From NCBI GenBank assembly GCA_028015205.1, contig JAPWFG010000026.1, positions 248,001 through 312,000 on the forward strand: 64,000 nt of DNA. The letters run 5' to 3'. This document shows positions 51,701-60,700 of this stretch, piece by piece. The notes beneath the pieces were generated by a model, which did not search any database, was not told the origin of the DNA, and saw only the letters and a program-made list of their open reading frames with translations. How positions within the stretch are numbered: the stretch's first letter is position 1; each line of letters starts with the position of its first letter. This stretch comes from Mytilisepta virgata. Its lineage: Eukaryota; Mollusca; Bivalvia; Mytilida; Mytilidae. The position numbers and the translations under genes are program-made.

Positions 51701-54700
51701 AACAAGAATTAACTGTATATTGTAGAGAAATAACTCTGCACAAGACATCTTTGATGTTTGCAAGAAGTATGTCATTTTTTGTCGAGCCTGCGACTTAAGT
51801 CGCAGAAAGCTCGACATAGGGATAAATGATCTGGCAGCGGCAACAGCAGTGGCGGTGGCGTTAACTAACTTCTTAAAAGCTTTATATTTTAGAAGGTGGA
51901 AGACCTGGATGCTTTATACTTTGTATATAGATGCCTTATGTTATGAAGTTTCCATCTCTCATATGTACATTGTCCTTGACCTCATTTTCATGGTTCAGTG
52001 ACTACTTGAAAAAAAGTTAAGATTTTTTGTAATGTTAATTTCTCTCTTATTATGAGTAATAGGATAACTATATTTGGTATGTGCGTATCTTACAAGGTCC
52101 TCATCCCTGTCAGACAGTTTTTAATTGACCTCGACCCCATTTCGAGGATCAGTGAACAAGGTTAAGTTTTGGTGGTCAAGTCCATATCTCAGATACTATA
52201 AACAATAGGTCTAGTATATTTGGTGTATGGAAGGATTGTAAGGTGTACATGTCCAATTGGCAGGTGTCATCTGACCTTGACCTCATTTTCATGGTTCAGT
52301 GGTTATAGTTAAGTTTTTGTGTTTTGGCCTGTTTTTCGAATACTGTATGCAATAGGTCTACTATATTTGGTGTATGGAAGGATTGTAAGGTGTACATGTC
52401 CAACTGGCAGGTGTCATCTGACCTTGACCTCATTTTCATGGTTCAGTGGTTTTAGTTAAGTTTTCATATGTTTTGGCCTGTGTTTCGAATACTGTATGCA
52501 ATAGGTCTACTATATTTGGTGTATGAAAGGATTGTAAGGTGTGCATCTCCATCTGACATGTGTCATCTGACCTTGACCTCATTTTCATGGTTCAGTAGTT
52601 ATAGTTAAGTTTTTGTGTTTTGCTCTGTTTTTCGAATACTGATAGCATTTACTTTCATTAGAAATACACGACAGGAGTGACATTTTTGTGTGTCCATTCT
52701 TGTTTCAAACATTCATAGGGTATTTTTTCCAAAATATTAAAGCCAAGGAATTGGATAATTTTCTAACACCAATGAAATGTGTATGGTTTTTTAGTTACCC
52801 CAGGAGACATGATTTTACCCTCTTTAGTTTATCCTTATTGAATGTAGAAAGTCCAAATGGGCATTTATTTTGTTTTCTTTCCAGTTTTACAAGGTATACA
52901 TGGTGGTTTATGACTTTAGTTCTGGTAATTTTTTAACTTCAGAAAAATATATACTTTTTAAATGTTCTAGTTGTTTAAAATATCTGTAATGTGGAGAAAA
53001 AATGTGTGTTCATTTTGCAAGCAGATATGAATAATAAAAAATTCATTGATTTTGTGTAAAAGTTCTCTGTGTGTGAAAAATTATAGATTTTTATGTTATT
53101 CTATGAATTATCTCCCCTTTATGATATTTTCAAGTGCATTCAATTGAACATAGAATAATTGTGTTTTTAACCCATAGCTACAAATTCTGAAAACATGCCA
53201 ATTTTATGGGAGTGAAAATAATTCCACTGAAAACCAACCTAGTACAAAATTTATTTGGCATGCAGTTAAGATTACCATAGAAGGCTTATGTTGTTAACTA
53301 TCCGAGCTTTCATTAAGATTTAACATGTGAAATATTTTACTATGAGAAGGTATTACGTTGTACAGCTGAACAGAAAATAGTAAATGCAAATCTCCACCAA
53401 TTAAATTTAACTTTGGATTGACATTTTGCAGCTATTTTTTTTCAATAATAAGCAAGTGTGCATTTTTCACCTTCCAGAAGATTTTTTGAAATTCTATTTG
53501 ATTTTATGCTGAATTAAAAGACAATTACCAAGCTAATTTAAAAAAAAAACATACACACACACACACAAAATATCAAAGATGACTATTTAAATCATGACTA
53601 TTTAAATATGAAATTTTTTTTTTTTTTACTCAAAGGTCACAATCAAGACGTAAAAGAAATTGAGGAGATGAGAGGGTTTGACTTGTCCCCAGTCCATCAG
53701 GAATCACCCAGGGGAGGATTCGACCACTCTCACACAGAAGACACAGAAATGTACCAACCTGTCACTCAAGTGGTAAGTTGTATTTTAAGTTGAGAAATAG
53801 TAAAATATAGATGAATAGATAAAGTCATGTGAAATTTGAAAAAAATTACATGTACATGTATAATGTAAAATTAAGCAAATTTTTGCAGACGGCATATTCT
53901 TATTGTTGTGTATTCAGGTTGGATAATAAAAATAATATGTCTCTGCTAATTGAAGTTTCATTATTCTACTCTGTATTCTTTTTTTTGCACAAATTATTTA
54001 TTTTTATAATGAAAAATTTTAAAATGTTTTAGTCATTTTAATTTTAATATGGACATGATTTTCAAATATTGTATTGAATTTTTCTTTCAATAAGTGAATT
54101 ATTCATACTCTTACTGAAAATCAATTTTCTAACAATGTTTGATGTTTAATAAAGACTGGCAAGTCATCAAAGTCAAAAAAGGTAAGTGGAATGTGTGTCC
54201 ACAGGAAGTAACCGATGAATTTCAGGGGAAGTAACTTGTTTGTTTGGTGTAGTGTTGTGGAATGTTTTTTCTCCTTTGTATTGTACCTCTAATTTATAAT
54301 ATAGAGAAATGAGCATGAACAAAGATTCAGAATGATAAAAATATGAATGAAAAGAGTTCTAGGATAGTAGAAATGCATGAATTTATAAATACACACATAT
54401 ATCAATAAACTTTTAAAGTTTACAAATAGTTTATTTCAAAGATAAGGTGTGGAAATTAAAACAATGACAGAATTTTTGCCTTCAAAATTTTGAATCTAAT
54501 TTTATAGTTGCATGTATTTTGGCCTAATTGAATTTCATTTTGCTGTAAAATGTTCAAAACTAGAGCAAGAAGAGAGCATGTAGCTGTTTTCTTGTACTCG
54601 TCATGTAATTAATTTGGTATGCTAAAGCTAGTATATAGATATGCATAATATATATATCATAATTTTCGGTGTATAGGTCGGTACTTTTTTCCCTCTCAAG

Positions 54701-57700
54701 CACTGGGCTCAACCTATGCACCACATTGACCTATCTAAGATTTATTTTTTTAATTTTCATAAGCCTCAACCCATCCCATATGGTTGCTATTAATAAAACA
54801 ATTCAAGAACTGTGCTTCGACCTATACACTTCACCAAACTATAGTCCGAAAATTACCGTAATTCAGAAAAAATTGCTAATGGGACCTATAGGCCGCATCG
54901 ACCTTCAGTCCGAAAATTATGGTACTGGTACTGTTTTTTGATAAAATACTCGTTACATGATTCTTTTTTGCATTAAGTTGGAATTCTTACTGGAGCTCTA
55001 GATCTTGTTCACTATATGCAAAAATTGAAAAAGAGAACTTAAATAGATTTATTAAAGCTACTTTTTTTTATCAATTTACATAGGGAGCAAATCAAAAAAC
55101 GTAATCCATTGGACAGACAAACAGGGGAAGACAAATTAACAACCACAAGCACAACAAATAAACAATGAAAACTAAAAATCAATGAACAACACAAACTCCT
55201 ATAAAAACCAGGATTGAACCCAGGTGTTCCGGAAGGGTAATCACTTCCTGCTCCGTATACAGCATGTATCGTGAAGTTCAACAAAGTCAATCCGGTGGAA
55301 GTCACAAATCGGTGGAGGCACATGAAATGTTACAACAGTGTGATCAGGTCCAACATCATCATAGATATTGGAACATTGTAACGGTCAATCAATTCGTGAT
55401 GACGACCGTAAAATTTCCTAAATGATGACATCAACTTATCCCTGATAAAACCCTGGTTAAGAAGCTTTTGTGACAGCAGTAATCCTCTTTGTCGAAAGTC
55501 AGGGTAACTCACACATGCCCTTGAAAATTGAATAAGCTGAGAAACGTAAACACCATATGCAGGTGATGCTGGTATATTGCTACTCAAGAAGGGAAAGTTA
55601 ACAATAGGAAAGTTGAAGTCATCACGTTTGTCATAAAGTTTTGTCTTAAATGTCCCTCTTTGTCTATTTCAAGAAACAAATCCAAATATGAAGCGGACTT
55701 TGATGTATCTGTAGTATGAACATATAACTTTCCTATTTTCTTTTAATCAAGTATCCCATTTCATTTTACTTTAACTGTGCACTTTTAAACAGTACAAAGT
55801 GATGCTAACATGTTTCATATATATTATCCTCTATCCACTGTTTGCTGCATTTTTAATTTGGGATTCTAAATCCTTTGATAAGTTTCACTGTTGGAGAATG
55901 TCATTTGGTGATGGTATCAATATAGTTTTATAGTATGGTATTTTCATTTTGAGGCAATAATTTTGATTTTCATAATCCATCATTTATTTTGTATATATGT
56001 GCTGTGAGACTTACAAAAGCTTGCAGTTGTTCATATGAATTTTAATTGCCTGACATATAAAAAAAGAATTTCACATGATTACATATCTGTTGAAGAAAAC
56101 TAATACCTTTAAATATACAATACATAGTCATTGTCGGAAAATATAAAATTTATTTGGGCGAGCTTTAGAAACATGAGAAAAGGCGAGCTTTAGTGAGCCT
56201 TTTCCCCATGTTTCGCAGCGAGCCCAAATACATTTTATATGTTCCGACAATGACTTTGTATTGTCTTTATCCTGCAATCCCCTTTAGATGTGTAAAGTGC
56301 CTTAAAATTACGTTTGAAGTTGAAATTCAACGACAGTGAAAACGCGGGAAACGCCAAGACATTATCGGGTACATTCGCTACGCTCCTCGCGCTCTTCATG
56401 TAAACAAGTACCAGTAGACTTTATTAGGTCATTGACCTAATACGACTAAAGTTTATTCTACCCCTTTTATTAGACCGGAAATGGCTTGATTGCAGGATAA
56501 AATACCATATACAACTGCTAAAGCTGGAAAATTTTCACAATTATGTTTGTCTCAGATAGATATGTCTCTGAAAAGTCTTTGCTACAGAATGTTGAGACTG
56601 ATGTTCAATTTGAGGAATATTTTAATATTTTTGCTGATAATTTATTATTTACATTTTGTAAATTGAGATGCGGCAGTCACCGTTTGCCAGTGAAGACGGG
56701 AAGATGGCAGGGTGCCAATTGTAATGAGAAAAGTTTAGAAATATTTTTAGTACAAGAAATAAAATTGTTCTAGGAAAAATCTTAAAATTTTTAAAAATTG
56801 TAAACGAAAAAGTCAGTCCTCCTTGATAGTCATTGCATTTTTGACTATTCACACATGGAATTCTATTTATTTGTATGTATATAGTATGTTTCTCTGTAAC
56901 TGTGTAACATGGTTCATTAGAATAAAGTTCATTCGTTCAAAAAGGACACAGATTTAGATTTTTCAGTAAAACACATACAATATATTTCAGTCTATAACAG
57001 AAAGAGGAAGATCAAAAAGAAAAGGCAGCAAAGAAAGGAAAAAAGAGAAAAATGATTCCAAGGAGAGAACAAAGAAAAGATCTCCCCAGAGAAGGAAGAA
57101 ATCCCCAAGTGTTTCTCCAAGGAGAAGTTTGTCAGCTTCTTCATCACCACGGCGATTTATGCCATCTGGTTACCTGTCAGAAAAAGCACACTCTCCATTG
57201 AAACATGGTATGATTTGTATCCTGTAACAAAAACAGAATCCAATTATGTTTCCAGTAGTTTCACTTCCACTTAAGGATGCTCGCTGGTCATGTTTTGGTC
57301 TTTTTGTCAGATTTTCAGAATCCTCAGGTTTTATCCATTTCTTAAACATTAAATGTTTTGCCCATGAACCCCCACTTTTTCTTTTATAATTCAATCATAC
57401 ATGTATATACCTTCAAATGGTATTTTTACAAATTTTATGAAATCCTTTTTATTTTTTCATACATGTTTGAGAAACTGAAATTGTCTATGCAAAGACAATG
57501 AAAAATCCAGAGAAAACCCATTTCCTCCAAATTTTCAAGGCCTTATAGCTCTAAAATGAGCACATGAACTTATATTTTTTTCTTGCTTATTTGTTTACTA
57601 TTCATATGTTCTCTCAAACTAAGACACCTATTTCAAATCCTATTTATTTTCTATTAGACCAGCGATCATCCTTAAAGGGGTTTCCAGAGCATATAAATCA

Positions 57701-60700
57701 TATTTATCCTGCAACTCTGCTATATGAGCAAACCAAAATTTGTTTACTGTATGTTTACCACAGTTGTTATGATTATGAAATGTTTTAGTGAAATAAATTG
57801 TTGTCATTTTTAATAGACTTTTAAAATGAAAAGTGAAACATTTGCAGCCAGCAAAAATAATCTACTGTACAGTGCATTTGATTATAATGGCAGTAATATG
57901 TGCAAAAGACACTGTTTCAAAGCAGATAACTTTATAGCAGTGTTGAATACATTCTCAGTGTCATTTGATTTCTCGTTTATTTTTCAGGAGGAACTCTAAA
58001 TCAGAAATTTGCACATGTAAAAAGTTCAGGATATGGCACATCATATTCACCTCCAAAACATACATCAATGAAAGAGAGGCCGAGTAGTTCAAAAGATAGG
58101 CTTGAACGTGAGGATAACGACAGACAGAAAAGACGACACGAGAGAAAACATGAGCTGACTGATAGATATAAAGAAAGACCTGGTATATTGGATAGAAAGG
58201 CTACTACAGATGTGTGGTCACCTGTTGATGTTGCCAAACAGAAAGTTAAAGGTAAAAACAATCATGATGTAAACAGAAGAAATATTTTTATGAATATTGT
58301 GATTGAGCCGTATTTATGTTGGCAATGTCAGGGCATGTTTTATTCTGAAAATCATGCTTTTAATATTTTATTGGAACTTTGCATTTTAGGATGAAAATGC
58401 AAATCTTTTACCTCTTTCCTGATAATGACCAAGCAATTATCGTATTATAATATTAAGGACACCCTATAAGAAAGAGACAGTTTTTAAGTAGTGTGAGGGT
58501 TTGACAGGGTTTTCATTTATAGTGTATTCCCTACTTTTAGATATTGGAGTTGTCTCCCATATGCATGAGTTATCTTTCCTGACAGGTGTCTTGTATTAAA
58601 CATAAAGGGCTAAAGGGCAAAAATAATTTTATTTTTGTGGAGCCTGCTACTTTTGTTGCAGAAGCAAGACATAGGGATCCTAAATTACGTTGTCGGCAGC
58701 AGTGGCATCAACATTTACATTCACTCTCTGGTTAAAGTTTTTAAAACATTAATAACTTTCTTAAACTTTCCTGGATTTTTACCAAACTTGGAGATAGCTT
58801 GTTCATGATCAAAAGATAGTATCCAGAGGAAAATTTTGTAATAATTTTTTTCCTATCTTTCCGTATTTTTCTTACATGTATATTAAAATGGACTTAGTTT
58901 TTCTCCCAGTTTACATTACATACAGTCTGCAGTTAAAGTTTTTAAATCATTGATAACTTTCTTCAACTATCCTGGATTTTTACTAAACTTTGACGAAAGA
59001 TCTAGTATCCAGAGGAAAATTTTGTAATAATTTTTTTCCCATCTTTCCGTATTTTACTTATAAATGGACTTAGTTTTTCTCCCTGTTAACATTACTTACA
59101 GTCTGCAGTTGAAGTTTTTAAAACATTAATAGCTTTCTTAATTTGTCCTGGATTTTTAGTAAACTTGTTCATTTAGTAAATTTTAACCAGATTTTCCAAT
59201 GGAAAAAAATCGTTTTATTAGTTCGGTAATGTTCAATAAGTTGTTGGACAGGTATACAGCTTAATCAGTGATAAAGGCAAATCTGGTTTGCTTTGACTTT
59301 TACAGCTTCTTGTGCTATGATTAAAAATGAGAGAATTATAAATTCATTTCGTTCCTCTTCTTAAACTTTGTAATATGTGAAATTATTCGTATTCTAAATA
59401 TAAAATCTTTAAACACTTTTACAGGAACAGAAAGTCCTCAAAACAAGAAACAGAAGTATTTAGATCCAGGACTGGAGTCACAGCTCAATGCCTCTGTTGA
59501 TGCCTTTGCTAATTATATCAAGGAACATTTTACAGACAGAAGTATACCAGAGGTAAAATACAGAATACATCATATAATTGCATGGGTTTAAAATATCGAC
59601 TTCAAGTGTATCATTAGGACAAAATATAAATTTTGTATTTAAAAAAAAATGAAGTAAAGAACTGAATATTTCCTAAACCACTGTTATATTTGATGTAGAA
59701 GATTTTCTTGAAATTTTGTGGAAACTTTCTATAAACCATTACCTATACATTATGTGAGAATTAGTAGAATTCAATTACAGTAACACTTACACGAAAAATT
59801 AATTTGAAAACAGGCAAAATACTCAGTGGATGAACCCTCATTGGCTGCTAGTTGGAAGGGAGATAAATCACTAGGAATGGATGACGATGTTCTAAAGTTA
59901 AAGGGATCGTTACAAGAAGAAAAAAGACTACATCAGAAAGTTAAAGGTAAGTTTAAAATTTAAAGTTTTTTCAGTAAATGAACATTTCAAAGTAAAACTC
60001 TGAGGCCTCAGTAGCCAATGATAGAAGTAGTTTGTTAAAACTTCTAATCATCATTACATAAACAAACAAGATACAACATACAACATACAAATTTTTTATG
60101 GACAATCATGTCACCCTTTCGATCTGTCAAATTAGAACTGAATTTAATAGAACGATTGATACATGTAATTTAAATTATTAGGCATAAAATATTATATATA
60201 CACAAATAATAATAATAAAATTTTTTTTTTTAAAAAAACCAGCCTCAATTGTCTAGAACAATTTCAATAATAAGCACAGAAACAAAAAATGGATGATATG
60301 AAAAATCAACAATAACATACCAATCAACACTATTCAATTTCATATTTCAGATGATTTAGTACAAGTTGAAAAGGAATATGGACATATGATAGAAATGCAG
60401 AAACAGGAATTTGAAGAACAAATTTTTAAGTTAAAGCAAGAAATATTTGTTCTACAGGCTAAGGTATGTAAGGCAATACATATTTCTCCTATTCTTGACA
60501 GATTCTCCTTCAATTTACTTGTGGGTTATAGAATTTCTCTACCTCGATAGTAGATTTTAACACGCTCGCTAAAAGCTAGTGTGTTGAAAATGAAAAAAAT
60601 TTAACTATCGGGTGGAGAAATTCCATAACCTACTCGTAGCTGAAGGAGAATCTATATATATATACATGTCCAGACAATAATTTAACATATTCAAAACCTT

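Noticed and set aside
52688..52936. 82-residue plus-strand frame in CEP162 intron 13
   Set aside because: No exon borders in the right phase and no similarity recognised; exon 13 joins exon 14 in frame without it.
57170..57394. Minus-strand frame FKKWIKPEDSENLTKRPK...
   Set aside because: Lies mostly in the TTAA-ended MITE; the same peptide can be read from its other copy at 44450-44520.
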